DNA from: Phorcus lineatus
Taxonomy: Eukaryota > Mollusca > Gastropoda > Trochida > Trochidae
Assembly: GCA_921293015.1 (NCBI GenBank)
Contig: OV121085.1
Span: 25,867,911 to 25,931,910 of the forward strand
DNA length: 64,000 bases
Direction: 5' to 3'
In this document: piece after piece, positions 12,862 through 25,059 of the stretch
Numbering within the stretch: position 1 is the first letter of the stretch
Layout of the letters: every line of letters begins with the position of its first letter
Made by a program: the position numbers and the translations under genes
The notes under the pieces: model-generated
What the model was told of the DNA's origin: nothing
Databases searched by the model: none
The model's input: only the letters and a program-made list of their open reading frames with translations

Positions 12862-14515
12862 AAGATTCAAGACTCTTTATTATTCATGACCACCAATGGT
12901 GGTATGAGAATATAGTACAGTGTACAATACATTAATAATAAATATTAAAACAATGGACATTCAAAGAAGAGAATATTAGGTTATGAGACTTTCTTGTTAC
13001 CATGTTTATAAATGCTGCAAGGGATTTCAATTCTTTTCTATTCTTAGGGGAGAAAAGTAGTCGGTACGAGTTTAAATTTGTTTTATTAACATATTTACTT
13101 GGTAAAAGGTTGTTTCTTTGGATATCTAGCGCAGTACAACTGAAAATATAGTGAAATTCGTCTGCAATAGCTGTTGAATTACATAAATTACAAGTTCTGT
13201 TTTCTTTACGTGTATTGTTCCAGGGACCTTTTTCAGTAGGTAATTTGTGGTTGGTGGTTCTGAATTTAACCAATGTGTTTTGGTAGATAAAGGCAGTTTT
13301 CAAAAGCAGGTAACTTTTTGTGGTATTTATAAAATAATCCTTTTGAGCTGTTATTAACCGAACTTTGCCAATATTGATAAAATTGGTCACTTAGGACCGT
13401 CTCTACGGTATTCACTAGCCACTGTCTACCGTAAAGTTTTGGTAACAAGGGTGATTAAAGTTAACATGTCACACGAAAATTTAATGTTTTCTGATATCTG
13501 TTTATGCCAAAAGTTTATCATTCTTTTAGCTATCAGAATGTCAAGTGGTTTCCTACCAAGTTCCCCATACACCATAAAGTTCGGTGTTGATATCTTAAGT
13601 CCTGCTGCCAACTTCAAGAACTTCAGATGTACCTTTTCTAGGATATTAAAATTTGAGTAACCCCAAATTTCCGCTCCATATAGAAGTATCGGGAGAATCA
13701 TTGTGCCGAAGGCTTTGATAATGCAGTCAAGCGGTAGATCGAGATTACGAGCTTTTCTTAAAAGAATGTACATACATTTGGTAGCATTCACAGATAATGA
13801 TTTCAAACTAATAGTAAACTTTCTATTTTTGTTGAATACAAATCCAAGGTAACAATAGTTGTCAACTATCTCAATTTCGTGTTCCTCGATGAAGAATGAT
13901 AACTTGTTTACTCTTCGTTTGCCACTTCCGAATATAACAATTTTTGTCTTATTTTTACTTATGTCAAGTTTCCATTTATCGCAGTATTTTTTAAAAGAAT
14001 TTAATGAATGTTGCAAAGATTTAGGACTTGTAGCTAACAGAACTGTATCATCTGCATAGAGTAACAACAATAATTGTACATACACAAAAACATCATCGTT
14101 CAATCTAGAGACATTCACGCCCTCACAATTATGACATTTCATCCACTGTTCAATGTCATTGAGATACATACAAAATAATAAAGGCGACAGGTTCTCACCT
14201 TGTCGAACTCCTGAGTGACTTGGAAAAAAGTCTGATATATTACCAGTAAGTTGTATACATGATTTGATGGTCTAGTACATATTTTTGAGTAGGGTGAGGA
14301 ACCTACCTGAGATTCCATTATCATATAGTATAGAACAGAGCCCAACTGTCCATTCATTATCAAATGCTTTAGAAAAATCTATAAATGCACAATAAAGTTT
14401 CTGTTTACTATTTTTTAGTATATCGGATAATAGATACAAGAGGTCAATTCTATCTAAGAGAAACATTGTCAGTGAATCACTCCAAGTTATAAAACTGCTT
14501 TTTTCAACTACATAG
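12862..14515 (-). mobile_element. 5'-truncated non-LTR retrotransposon (LINE)
   Basis: The element is read on the minus strand. The 5' break is near 14515, inside the reverse transcriptase domain. The 3' end is near 12862 after an AATAAA-containing tail (about 12881-12890). Truncation at the 5' end is typical of target-primed insertion. I could not identify a target-site duplication. The body carries reverse transcriptase blocks and a C-terminal Cys/His cluster, interrupted by a stop and frameshifts. Clade is uncertain: Jockey/CR1-like families are the best guess from the CIDFSKAFD-type and YADD blocks. Confidence 0.85.
12932..13448 (-). pseudogene. LINE C-terminal domain, frameshifted
   Basis: This continues the protein above in two other frames. 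The segment from 13448 reads LYGRQWLVNTVE, then a further shift near 13390 gives the frame ending at 12932. That frame contains the zinc-finger-like motif NRTCNLCNSTAIADEFHYIF with a following SC (Cys-X2-Cys...His...Cys), common at the C-terminus of metazoan LINE ORF2 proteins. It ends with LLFSPKNRKELKSLAAFI. This piece confirms that the 3' half of the element is present to its natural stop. Confidence 0.8.
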
Positions 14516-14559
14516 TTATTGTTCAAGGTTAAAATTACAAATTTGGAATGCACCTTCAA
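13426..14559 (-). pseudogene. LINE reverse transcriptase domain, one in-frame stop
   Basis: This is one minus-strand frame broken by a single stop at 14272-14274. Upstream of the stop lie KLYCAFIDFSKAFDNEW (RT block A with the first catalytic Asp) and GISGRFLTLLKNMY. After it come PSHSGVRQGENLSPLLF (block B) and the catalytic YADDTVLLA near 14055, then LDISKNKTKIVIFG and CYLGFVFNKNRKF. The last blocks are the family's thumb-like region, with YGAEIWGY near 13670 and ELGRKPL. All three catalytic Asp positions appear retained. The first roughly 45 bases lie outside the family match, so the open frame begins upstream of the element's true break. It is dead because of the stop and a downstream frameshift near 13440. 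Confidence 0.85.
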
Positions 14560-14809
14560 GTATGATAAACTGTGTTTAATATTAAATCAGCTTTTTAAAA
14601 AAACATGTGAGTTTCTTAATAAATCCAAATCATGTTGTGAATATCCCTGGAGAAAATGCCAACACTTTTTTTTGTGTCTGAGTGATGAAGACACGTCAGT
14701 ATTTCTTTTTCAATGCAGTTTTGCAACAGTAATAACGTTCAAATGGTTGACCAATAAACCCATGGCATTTGATAATACGATTTATTCCATCAAATATTTT
14801 CCTCTCTAA

Positions 14810-14945
14810 ATTATTGATGGGAAAAGCATTATCCTTGACCGACACAAATTTGATAAAGCATCGAATTTACATAATTTACCGAAAGAAAATAGGAATGCAA
14901 ATAATTGGATATTCGTAATTACATTGGATGAATATTGACAGTAAT
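14810..14945 (+). repeat. Dispersed repeat R5, copy 1
   Basis: Homologous to 20460-20590. Shared blocks are GATGGGAAAAGCATTAT/GGTGGGAAAAGCATTAT, CATCGAATTTAC/CATCGATTTTAC and GAATATTGAC. It abuts the truncated 5' side of the LINE. Confidence 0.55.
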
Positions 14946-15554
14946 TGTGATTACTGTTTTAAGACTCAGTTATCAAATAAGTGAGGCATATCTAACATGA
15001 AATTAATCCTCATTTTACATTGACTGTCTCTGTAGGCTGAGCTTAAAAGGTCACTGACCATCTGTGACGTGTGAATCTCTTGCTAAAGGCATACTTAAGA
15101 GGAGATCGCAAGTCAAATAAATGACATATGAATATTGAGTAAAATATATAATCAGCCTTAACATATTATTTATGTGATTGTTGATTAAGTGCTTAAGACT
15201 TTGTAGTTAATATGACCAATTGAAATTATCAAACACACCTCATTAACCTAATCAATAGAATATTCGGTTACAGGTAAACTGGAACAGCAACACGAGGTCC
15301 CTTCCAAGGATATCTGATAATGTACTGGTCGATTCATGGAAAGTCATGGAAAGAGAGGGTCGAGCTTTTTCACTTCACATGGACCCTTCTAATAAGTTAG
15401 CATCGTTCTGATTAAGTGGTCTTCTGTGGCTTCAAACACTGTCGGCCCCTGGTGGACGTCAAGACTACCTAAATGTTCAAAAGACACAAACAACGTTTGC
15501 CTGGAGTTCTAAGAGATTTGAAGCTTTGCCTGCTCTTTCTGGGTTAATCAGTTA
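14946..15554. other. Non-coding stretch
   Basis: Nothing recognised. Confidence 0.35.
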
Positions 15555-15720
15555 TCTTGAGATGCTTTCAGACAATAAAGCGTTAGGAAAATCTGTGTCA
15601 TACCAGCTATAAAGTACATTAGGCCATTTACCTTTATTGTAATAATAGTATAATGAATATAGTAGATATAGTACTTATTACCTCACCAGCCAAACGTCAC
15701 AACGCAGTGATAAGTAGGTG
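15555..15720 (+). repeat. Dispersed repeat R4, copy 2
   Basis: Partner of 9190-9400, starting GATGCTTTCAGACAATAAAGCG. Downstream divergence is high. Confidence 0.55.
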
Positions 15721-15789
15721 GAGATATTAACAGTTTTGTCGGTACAGCTATTGATGCAACTCTTGATGCAATGGTTATCGTGTTGAAAC

Positions 15790-16030
15790 AATGCTAAGTT
15801 TAAAGGGACAACAGTACGTTTTTTAAAAGATTTATTCTATCTACGTTTCTCTAATAAACATTAGTAAATGTCACATGCACTACCTTCAAATGGTCAAAAA
15901 CGCAAACCAGTCATCCGATGTCGTAGAGGATATATCAAGTATCAAACAAAATTCACTGCCCATTTTTGTGAACATCTTTTTATCGTTTGAGATGGGCAAA
16001 TGGATTCGCGTAGCTTAACCGAATTTGTTA
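15790..16030 (+). repeat. Dispersed repeat R6, copy 1
   Basis: Homologous to 37955-38190 and, partly, to 20815-20920. Shared features are AAAGGGAC, ACGTTTTTTAAA, AGAGGATATATCAAGTAT/AGAGGAAATAATCAAGTAT and TGTGAACATCTTTTTATC/TGTGAACACCTTTTAATC, followed by a GAxATGGGCAAA-like block. Unclassified and non-coding. Confidence 0.6.
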
Positions 16031-16499
16031 CGTTCGTTTTTAGAAATGTCACGTTTGATTAAAAACAGTGTCTTGCATTTGTTACATTTATTTTCGTTTT
16101 CCTGAGATCAATTTTTACCTAAACACATGCTACTCCCCCTTAAAACTGCTATCCTTAATGTAATATCACGTTTTGAATTGTTTGGTAAGTGCTAAGAAAA
16201 TAATTGACACGATATCGTAGCTGTTTAATTGAAAATCAAAACCCGTAGACGTCTAAAAAAGTGGGATCAAAACCTTTAAAGAGAAGTGGAATAAGAGTAT
16301 TAAGATGAAGGATTGTTATATTGAAAAAAAAAACAGTAAAAAATTGGTTATGCATGTTTATTTTATATAAAAGTTGCAGAACCATCTCGCATCATCTGAA
16401 GTAGGGAAATGGATTCGCAAAGCTTTACCAATCATGGTACATCTTCTTTTGATTAAATAAACTGTCTTGCAACTGGATACCATTTTTATCGTCTTCGTG

Positions 16500-17310
16500 T
16501 GTAAACAACAAGTGTTACTGATCCATTAAGACTACTGACTATTGGCGAGGAGATGTTACCTCGGTGTGTGTGTGATATAGTGTCCGACAATGTAACAACA
16601 AAATAGGACGCATTAAGACGGAGAGAGATGAACTACGTATCCTGATGCTGTATAGCACTCACTCACTCATACCTTAACTGCAGTTGATTCTTACTAAACA
16701 TATATATGAGAGAAGGAATAAAATCGGGGTAATTCAGATTATGATCATTGGCAGATCCTTTCTAATAAAACATGGTAAAAATGGTATCCGGTTGTACTGC
16801 AAAGTACTCGCATATATCACTACTTTTTATAAAGTACTAAACTACGTGAAGCATCATGTAAATGCTGAATTCTTACCTAAGTAACATGAATACGTCGGTT
16901 ATTAAAATTAAAGGAGTTACAGTTTGAAACTGTGTTCCTTCCATCTCCGGATCATTAGTACCATTCGGAAGTTTAGAAGGGCTCAAAACCTCGTCCTTTG
17001 CACGCCTGGAATACTTTAATAGTCTTTTATGTGGCACTCAAAAACATCAGCTCTTCAGACATCAAAAATATTATAATCAGATGTACCTTAATTTTGAATT
17101 TGATAGAATCTCTAACTGTCCAATCATAATTTGCATGATCTTTCATGTTTGCTAGGTCATATTTTAGTACCAGATTGGAAAGACAAAGTTATACCATTCA
17201 TGGGATCAGATGTCAGATTGCTCCGTAATCAGATAATTTAACCGTCCAAGTTAACGAACAGCCTGGTTCTCTTACTTACTAAATCTGACTAGGCTTTGAA
17301 GATGAAAGAG
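16500..17310 (+). repeat. Unclassified interspersed repeat R2, copy C
   Basis: Collinear with copies A and B: GGCGAGGAGATGTTACCT, TGTGATATAGTGTCCGACAA, ACGGAGAGAGATG, ACATATATATGAGAGAAGG, GATTATGATCATTGGCAGAT, GATCAGATGTCAGATTGCTC and CTAAATCTGACTAGG. A CACTCACTCACTC run at 16653-16665 has been added relative to copy A. No conserved frame. Confidence 0.65.
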
Positions 17311-17319
17311 CTGTTTTGT

Positions 17320-18297
17320 CCCCAAATTAAGCAATGCTTTAAGTTGCATTTTGATCCGGTATTACTATGGAAAGATATACAAAATACGCTTTTAACCGAG
17401 ACTTCAAAAGCGAGAACTCTTTGGGTTAGATGGAAGTTAATTCTGGAATCATCTTACGCTCCTACGTTTATTGATATAAGTCTATATGCTTTTGCATACT
17501 TTACTTTTGTTTGATATGTTTTTTTAATTTTCCTTGCAAGTTAACACGAATATTGCCATCATCATTTCATTTCCTATTTTCACGACTATATTTTTTTATC
17601 CCTTTAACATAATTAATTGGTCCGTTATTAATGTGTTATTTAAGCAATAATTGTTTTGAAGTTTTCCTTTTCATCATGCATGTATATACATGTTTATCTA
17701 TTTATCTTTAAGAAGTTGTCAGATTGACAAATATGACTACCGCGCTTTATGATGACGATGTGTCTATATTTCAAGGCACAAGTGCACACCAATATTTCAT
17801 ATCTACAACGAATGCACAGATAATACATTTCTCGATATTACTAACGAACCACACTCATGTAATCTACTCGCAAATTATTAAACAAATCAATACTTATTCA
17901 AGTTATAATGTCGATTTTATAAGACCGGGAGTATTTAATGCAACGTTTCATTAAATCCGCATGAACTAATTTATATACGTTATCGAAATATTAAAATTTT
18001 GCTCACAGCTTAAAATGCAAAAACGATAGCTGCTTACTTAATTCCATAAAAATGCTTATACTATTTTGTTAACCGGTTAAGTTACAAGGCTTCTTTAATA
18101 AACAATATTTCAAATTTCTCCTTTCTGAGGCTAAGTTAATTCTAGACAATTCTTCTTAAAGTATTACTGACTGTAAAACAATCAATCCGATTGTGGAATG
18201 TATGTAAAACATAAGTACAATATCAAATTTTGATCAAATAAGTGCCTTATTAACTACGTACTAAAGAATGGCATTTTCAATTTTTTATTGTTGTATA
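17320..18297. other. AT-rich non-coding stretch
   Basis: Two small plus-strand open frames (17296-17514 and 17724-17954) show no recognisable motif. No repeat match found. Confidence 0.35.
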
Positions 18298-18555
18298 AAC
18301 AGTAGTATTTAATTTAACCAACTTCATTTCATACCAAGGCCAGTTAATTGAACTACATTTGATATATTCATATGACTATTTCAGGCTACTATTCTCCACA
18401 TTCAGCTGATACATACCATCACCTGACAGCAGGTGACGGCTTCTCCGGCATGATAAAAAGCTCAGAAATGGATCCTTTCAAATTGGAAAACCATTTGTCC
18501 TAAAAAATAAAGATTGGCCAGCAATCATTTTCCAATGGTTGTATCAATTTAAATG
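18298..18555 (+). repeat. Dispersed repeat R1, copy 2
   Basis: Partner of 1205-1500, same orientation. Confidence 0.7.
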
Positions 18556-18559
18556 ATTC

Positions 18560-20455
18560 ACACCATGCTGATTGCTGTATTGTGTGCGAATAGAACACCT
18601 AACAGTCCTCTGTCTCATTTTTGTGTTCTAAACAATGAACTGTTACAGTTTAAAGGGCCATGATTTGCAGAAGTAAATAACACTATAGAATGATCTTCTT
18701 TTATTAATCATTAGTTACTAATGTTTTCAGTGATTTGGAAATTGAAAGTTGATAAAATATATGAAAGTTTTTTTTTCTTTCAGTCTATACATAAAAGCTT
18801 TTACTAAATATAAACAAACTAAACTGAAGGGAAGGGAAGAATATTAATTGGTCATTTTTGACCAGGTGACCCCGTGAGAGGTTTATAATTTTCGTCTAAT
18901 GTTATTTGGTCATTTTTTAAATAAAAATATTACGAATTAATATGTACCTTTCTGAGCTTTGTTTCATATCATCCTCCGGGAGGTTTATAACCGTTACTGA
19001 TGTGATGTGATTTGTTCAGCAATATTTTTTTTCAACACGTACATATGGATAATTTCATTTTCTTATCATTGAAATATAAATCATATTGAGCTTTTTTATG
19101 AGAGTAAATACAGACTTAAAACATCTCCCTTCGAAATTTTATCTAACGCGGACTATTATATGAAAGGTTTATGTCTTTAACAGTTGTATATTAACGCTAT
19201 ATCTTTTATAATCATACCTTCAAACTTTTACAGTATTGCCCTATCAGCTGTAAAGATTTGGTGAATGTGACATAGCCTGTCCAAAGCAAATGAATGAGCG
19301 TAGAAAGTGTATGTATACATCAGTTCCAGGGCATCTGCCAGCAGACATTAATGGTTGCGGCACGCATGCGTAAAGGCTTCTTGCTCGTCATGCGCAAGCA
19401 CACTGTCTCTTTCCATTCCATGTTTTTCCATGCTTGTTCTTGTTCTGTGTTCCCTTGACATATTTGCATTACTTGAATAGTATAACATTAACAGCTGAAG
19501 ACAAAAGTACACGTTGCATGCCCATTTATCCTAATAGCTTGTGTGTTTGAAGTAGTCTCTAACCATTACCGCGATCAGATGACAGATTGCTCTTCATCAG
19601 ATAATGTTAAACATATGCGCTTAAATACACCTGCTTTTGTCACTGCTCTTTCAATACTTTATCATACAGAATTAATTTTTCGAAAATCAGCCTCTAAAAG
19701 ATATTTGAAATACATTTTTAAACCACAAGTATTCTTCATTCCTTGTGTTGGCTTATGATAATTTGTTGCATACAAAATTAGATACCTGGTTGGTAGCAAA
19801 TCAGACATGTTTGGTTGCAAAGGGTTTCAAATTAAGCTAATCTGAAGTATGATTAAACAACGTCTCTAGGGACATGAGGCGACTGGAATTATTGTAATTG
19901 TTTTGTACATCTATCGACTTTTTACGTTTTAGATTCTAGACATTTACACTGGCCAGGTTGGTTATGTGTTAAATCAATCTAATGGTTAATGAATTGCTAG
20001 GCGTCAATGACAAATATCGAATGCATAGCACACAAAAACTCACGTGAAGAATTATAATCTCGCTGTATAAGAGGCACATTAAAGTACGAAACCCGATTTC
20101 TTTGATACTTATGAAAAACTGTCAACTAAGGAGAGAAACCTCTTCACTGGAAAATCATATCTAGTGATCATGCCTGCCAATCACTCATTGAAACGTCCAC
20201 ATTTTCACCTTATTGGAAAACCAAATCATTACTATATTAAAAGATTATTTGCCTTAATGATAATAGGAGCGACGAACTCCTTCAGTTTCTCCTACTCTGT
20301 GTCAGGATAATGAGAGTCAGTGACTTGAGTGGCTAATTGAGTTGCTTTTGTTCCGCGGCAGTTACTGTTTTGCAACATACCAGCTATTTGACTCATAGCT
20401 GACCGATAGCTCCTTGTAATTAAACACAGGAGTTGTCTCCTAAGATATCAGCCTC
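18560..20455. other. Non-coding stretch with a small R3 fragment
   Basis: At about 19560-19610 the sequence GATCAGATGACAGATTGCTC, followed by a CAGATAATGTTAA block, matches the 3' part of repeat R2 (17205-17245). The rest shows nothing recognisable. Confidence 0.4.
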
Positions 20456-20459
20456 TTCC

Positions 20460-20590
20460 AATAATGGGTGGGAAAAGCATTATTCTCCACTGCTACAACT
20501 TTCACTGTACATCGATTTTACAAGATATTTCTGGACGAACAATTTGGTTGCACTTAAAAGTGAATAGTTGAATATTGACTTGAGAATTAT
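20460..20590 (+). repeat. Dispersed repeat R5, copy 2
   Basis: Partner of 14810-14945. Confidence 0.55.
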
Positions 20591-20814
20591 TGAAAGCCAC
20601 TTGTTACAGGGCTACACCTTCAGTCGCTAGCCATCCATAATTCAGATGATTGGATTCACGTCTATACATTTAAAAACCGTAACTTTAAGTTCTGTTGTAC
20701 TTGAGAGGAACAGCAGCCCATTATATTGATAGATTTAGTTCGCAAACTTTCAAAAATAATCATTAGTTAATGCTAAACGTATGATCTTCAGAGGGTCGGA
20801 ACCTCTCATTACCC

Positions 20815-20920
20815 AACCCAGTCATCCTTAGTTGTTGCGGAAATAATCAACTATCAAGCTAAAACCACTGGCGAACATTTTTGTGTGAACACATTTTAAT
20901 CTTTTAAGGATAGGAAAATG
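20815..20920 (+). repeat. Fragment of repeat R6
   Basis: GTCATCC, GGAAATAATCAACTATCAAGC, AACCACTGGCGAACATTTTTGT and TGTGAACACATTTTAATC match 38070-38150. Confidence 0.55.
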
Positions 20921-20924
20921 AACT

Positions 20925-22785
20925 TGCATTGTGTGTGTCACAATAACATCTACACGTACAATGTTTAACTGCCGACTGTACAGCATGTCTTTCTTAGACA
21001 ATGGGTCGGACGGAGAGCACCTCTACTTTGCGCGGTCTCTTTACACCGTCAAGATAAATAGGAAGTTGACTTACTTTTTGCCAACCCGTTTACCGAAGCA
21101 TATGTCAAAGAATTTTTTGCACACCGAGTACCAAACAATTGTGACTTCATGTCTCTTCACTGTAATAAATGTGAAAAGAAACACTCAACTATGGTCTGCT
21201 ATTTTGATATTTACAGTAAGAAAGCAAAGCGGCGAGAACTTTCCTGAAAATAGTGTCTACTATATATATACACACACACTGTAAAAGTGATGTTTAGATA
21301 TTAAACGCAATCCTAAACACGTTTTGTGTCCCACACAAAAGCATGATAGTTGAGTTGATGAAAGCCTAAACTTTATCAGATTTGATGTTTCTCTGATATG
21401 AGTAATCGATTATTCGTTTTATGTATTTGTGTGTAGGCGTTGTAAATTGTCGCTCATTAGCCGTTGTCGGCTGTCATGTTCCTTCGTAATCAAAACAGCT
21501 CAATTAGGACTCCTTCTTTCATTACATACAGCCATTAATACATAATAAGACCTTATACGTCAAACATCATGTAAAGATGTCTACATTGTGTTTTAATGCT
21601 TCTATACGTGCAACCATAGAAAATATTTTCTTCACTGACACTGTTTATTTGCTACTTGATGCATCATTCCAGTGCCCTTATTGAAAGCACGTTCGCCAAA
21701 TGAAATAGATATTGGACCCATTTCGGCCAGTCTGCGTCTAATGATGGTGTTATTGGACACGATTTGACGGTGAAATCCTGCTTTTATCTGTAATATGGTA
21801 ACAGACATAGTCCTTTTAAACCATTTAACTAACTGACTGACGGTGTTCTCGTGCTCTATGCTTCAATAAAAGAGAGTTTGGTAAGCGCAGATGACAAAGT
21901 GAGTTTAAGAAATTTGGAAATGAGATGTGTTTGGACATTAAATCATTGTCTATTTCAGATGGAAGGCTAAGGGCAGTGGATTCCTGCTCGGTAAACCTGC
22001 TTATTTATTGTCATCGTTTTCGTGGTTTATGTTTGTCGAGCTCCTTCGTCAGCTTATCGGGAAAATCTAGCTTTTTTCAGAATTGATTTTATGTTTTTAG
22101 TGTTGTATGGTAAGGGAGCTCAAATCCTTCAGATACATAGGGAAATATCGACTGTAATTAACGGTAGATGTCCGCTTAAAATACAGTTCCATTTTCACAA
22201 TGCCTGAAGCCTTCATTGCATGTTGTATGTGGATAAGGTTATTTGATCTACTGTCTTGAGCATACTAAATGTTAATTTCCTGATGTTACACAGGATAGAG
22301 CACAAGAGCAAGTACAGACGTACATGATAGAGTAAATAAAGATTGATATATAGAGTGTAAATTCAATGACTACTCGAGTAAATCGCTTGAAAATGTTATC
22401 TAAAAGGAAAAACATTTGTATCTGGTTATTTGATTTTGTAACTTAAAGTTATTTGTTTATTAAAGTGCCCTTCATTTTTAATGAAACCCGGAAAACTAAA
22501 TTGGATAAGAGGTTTCTTCTCGATATATCTCCAATCGTAATGGTAGATGTAAACTACCTTTGTCCAATCTAGCAATGAAGGTTCTTTTCGTCACTATTTT
22601 GCCACAAGACAACAGCAGTCGGTCGGCGGTAAGTCGGAATTAGTTTGCTTTGAGATCTGCAATATTCAGATAGAAGAATAGGAATCATATTTTACAAGGA
22701 AACTCCCTTTAAGTTTAAAAGGACTTAACTTTTATAGAAATCAAAGGTTACTTTTAGCAAATACGATATACGACATTCAAATAAG
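20925..22785. other. Non-coding stretch, one unexplained 117-codon frame
   Basis: The frame at 20931-21284 (plus) is longer than most chance frames here, but has no recognisable domain and ends in a (TA)(CA) low-complexity tract. I do not call it a gene. Otherwise nothing recognised. Confidence 0.3.
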
Positions 22786-22894
22786 ATTCAACTATGGTAT
22801 TTTTGGAGGTGGTTTGTCAACCACATTGGTTAATAAATGATGATGGTCTTACGCTTCCACTGTTGGTAAGACTGCCTATTGGACTAACAAGTCA

Positions 22895-23000
22895 TTTGGT
22901 AACAGTAATTTCAATTGTTTTACATGCAGTAAGGTTTTGGTGCAATGCTACACTGAATTTCAGTGCAGTATCTTCCATGGTTTGCTAGTTCGAGCCGATG
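22895..23000 (+). repeat. SINE-like repeat fragment
   Basis: The block AAGGTTTTGGTGCAATGCTA with CACTGAATTTCAGTGCAGTA recurs at 25199-25240 (one spacing change) and, as GGGTACAATGCTACACTGAA with TTTCAGCGCAATACC, at 27818-27850. The 27.7-kb copy carries a tRNA-like head, so this is probably the body of a SINE family. Here it runs directly into the reverse transcriptase fragment. Confidence 0.6.
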
Positions 23001-23009
23001 CTCATAAGT

Positions 23010-23202
23010 TTCACCGCAACTATTGCAAATAGAATCAAAACTGTCTTACCCAATATAATAAATGAAGATCAATACGAATTTATATCCAAAAGATATATTG
23101 GCGAATGTACCCATTTAGTATACGATATTATTGACTACACAGAATACATGAATATCCCAGGAATTCTACTTCTCATTGATTTTGAAAAAGCTTTTGATTC
23201 TG
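23010..23202 (+). pseudogene. Reverse transcriptase fragment (second LINE)
   Basis: The plus-strand frame contains TIANRIKTVLPNIINEDQYE then FISKRYIGECTHLVYDII and GILLLIDFEKAFDS. That is the N-terminal part of a non-LTR reverse transcriptase up to the first catalytic Asp (block A, F-x-K-A-F-D). It stops abruptly at a 20-bp tandem triplication starting at 23207. It differs from the 14-kb LINE, so two LINE families are represented. Only about 65 codons survive; no function. Confidence 0.8.
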
Positions 23203-23206
23203 GTGA

Positions 23207-23266
23207 CTTTCAGCATTATAACTGAAATTTCAGCATTATAACTGAACTTTCAGCATTATAACTGAA
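23207..23266. repeat. Triplicated 20-bp self-complementary unit
   Basis: Three copies, with exactly 20-bp period, of CTTTCAGCATTATAACTGAA or a one-base variant. Each unit contains the inverted arms TTCAG and CTGAA. It lies precisely where the reverse transcriptase fragment ends. Confidence 0.9.
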
Positions 23267-23269
23267 CTC

Positions 23270-24885
23270 TTGTAAAAACCAATATGAAAATAAGCAAAAT
23301 CAAAACCATTCTCTTAGTTTCGTTTGAGACAGTAAGTCTTCAGCACTCAAACGAAACCTCCTGGTCACTCTTGATCCTCAACATATAGCCTGAGTGACTG
23401 AAAACACGTACTATTTAGGCCTCATACAGACTAGTTTATATTTCCCCCTACAAAATCCTTTATAAGTGATCAACACCGTTACAGCATTTTATTTCAGAAT
23501 TTCGAAAATATGACCCCTTCTGTCTATTTCATCCTGCCAAAATTCCATTTCTTTAACGATAGACAAGAAATCCCTCAAAAAGTCAGAGAATGGCTACTTT
23601 TGACATGGACAATGTATGATCCTTTGTCAGTTTTGCTGAAGTTATTTTATTGATGTCGACAATAAACCCAAATTACATGATGTTTGAACAAACTTTTGGT
23701 ATGCAGCTGTAATTAATGTGTGCTTCTCCAAATAATCTGAGTGAAGGGTAAGGATGAATTCGTGTGACCCTTACATGTATAGTTTTCTTAATGAAAATGT
23801 AAGTGATTAACTATGATCTTCAACCAACGCCAAACATCAATTCTAGCAAATGTCCCTATTCCTTTAAGCTCAGGTCAATAATGTTTCTGTCTCCTCCAAT
23901 GAGTTTGTACAAGCAGACTAACCGAATTTCTTTATCGGAGTGTCTGCTGCCAAGTTAAGACACAATTACCCTCAACTGTCAATAGAGCACAGATAGTATA
24001 TGACTTGAGCTGTCTCCTGTGACATGCTCAATATGACTTTTGCAAGGATTTTCTGATAAGTTGACTCATGGTTACATATGGCGTGTACACTCCTACCCTT
24101 CTCTGTAGGTTCAGCTGTAATATCATCATCTGACAGCAATTGAAAAATACTTTTTTCTTCAGATAATCATTTTGTTCTGCATCATCATTCTGTTCTGGGA
24201 ACCCGTCGGTCAAGTTAATGACAGCTGCCACTGGAATGTCATGCCTCAAATGTAAAAGGGGTCCAGAAACTTTGGCTGTTTCAGCATGCGTTCATCGAAA
24301 GGAAACTTCATTAGGATCTATGAGACTCCGACTTAACTAGAAAGGTAAAATAATGATTAGCTCAAACAAACAACACAAAGTTTAATAACAATTTTGAATT
24401 AATTCAAACCAATTTATTTTAATTCCAATACTAATTACTTTATCATTTTAAGCTCTACCTGAAGAATTTAGACTCAAGAGATGGAAATAAATCAAGAAAA
24501 AGCATTGTATTTGGAAAAAAGATAGTAAGTCATGTATGGATTATAAATATGTCTCTGATTTGGCTGGTTAAAGGTCAAATTGATCAGACATCCTGAAAAA
24601 CAAAAAACAAAACAATTTAAGATATGATATGATTCTGCATTCTCCCCCATACTAACTTCTACTTTGGGATTTTAAAGTACCTGATTGTAAATTCTTCCTT
24701 TTGAATTATGCGAGTATATAAAAGATATATTGATTTTATTTTGTTTTTGATCTAACAGTTTCCTTCTTTTATTCTCTACGCCATTGCAAATGACATATGA
24801 TTCAGCAAAATAATATTAAGGAATCATTCATTATAATAAAAATAAATATTAAATTGATAAACTATATAATACCTAAAAGCTTGCC
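23270..24885. other. Non-coding stretch
   Basis: Nothing recognised. The open frame 24028-24249 (minus) has no known motif. Confidence 0.35.
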
Positions 24886-24888
24886 GGG

Positions 24889-24945
24889 GATATAGCTCAA
24901 CCATGTCAGCTGCTTGTTACAGTTACAGTTCCGTTCGAAGTCTGT
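24889..24945 (+). repeat. Degenerate tRNA-like SINE head
   Basis: TATAGCTCAACCATGTCAG (24891-24909) resembles a pol III A box, and GTTCGAAGTC (24933-24942) resembles a B box at roughly tRNA spacing. No acceptor-stem pairing was seen. Weak call. Confidence 0.35.
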
Positions 24946-25059
24946 CTTGGTTAGTCGAGGTATTCTAATCCTAATCCTCGAAGCCTCCATTCGGAAGTTC
25001 TATAATAAAACATTCAACCGATCTGGGCATAACACTGTTAAGTGTTAATGTTGACCCCG

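Noticed and set aside
20931-21284. 117-codon plus-strand frame
   Set aside because: Longer than average but with no recognisable motif, no splice context and a low-complexity end; left as unexplained sequence.
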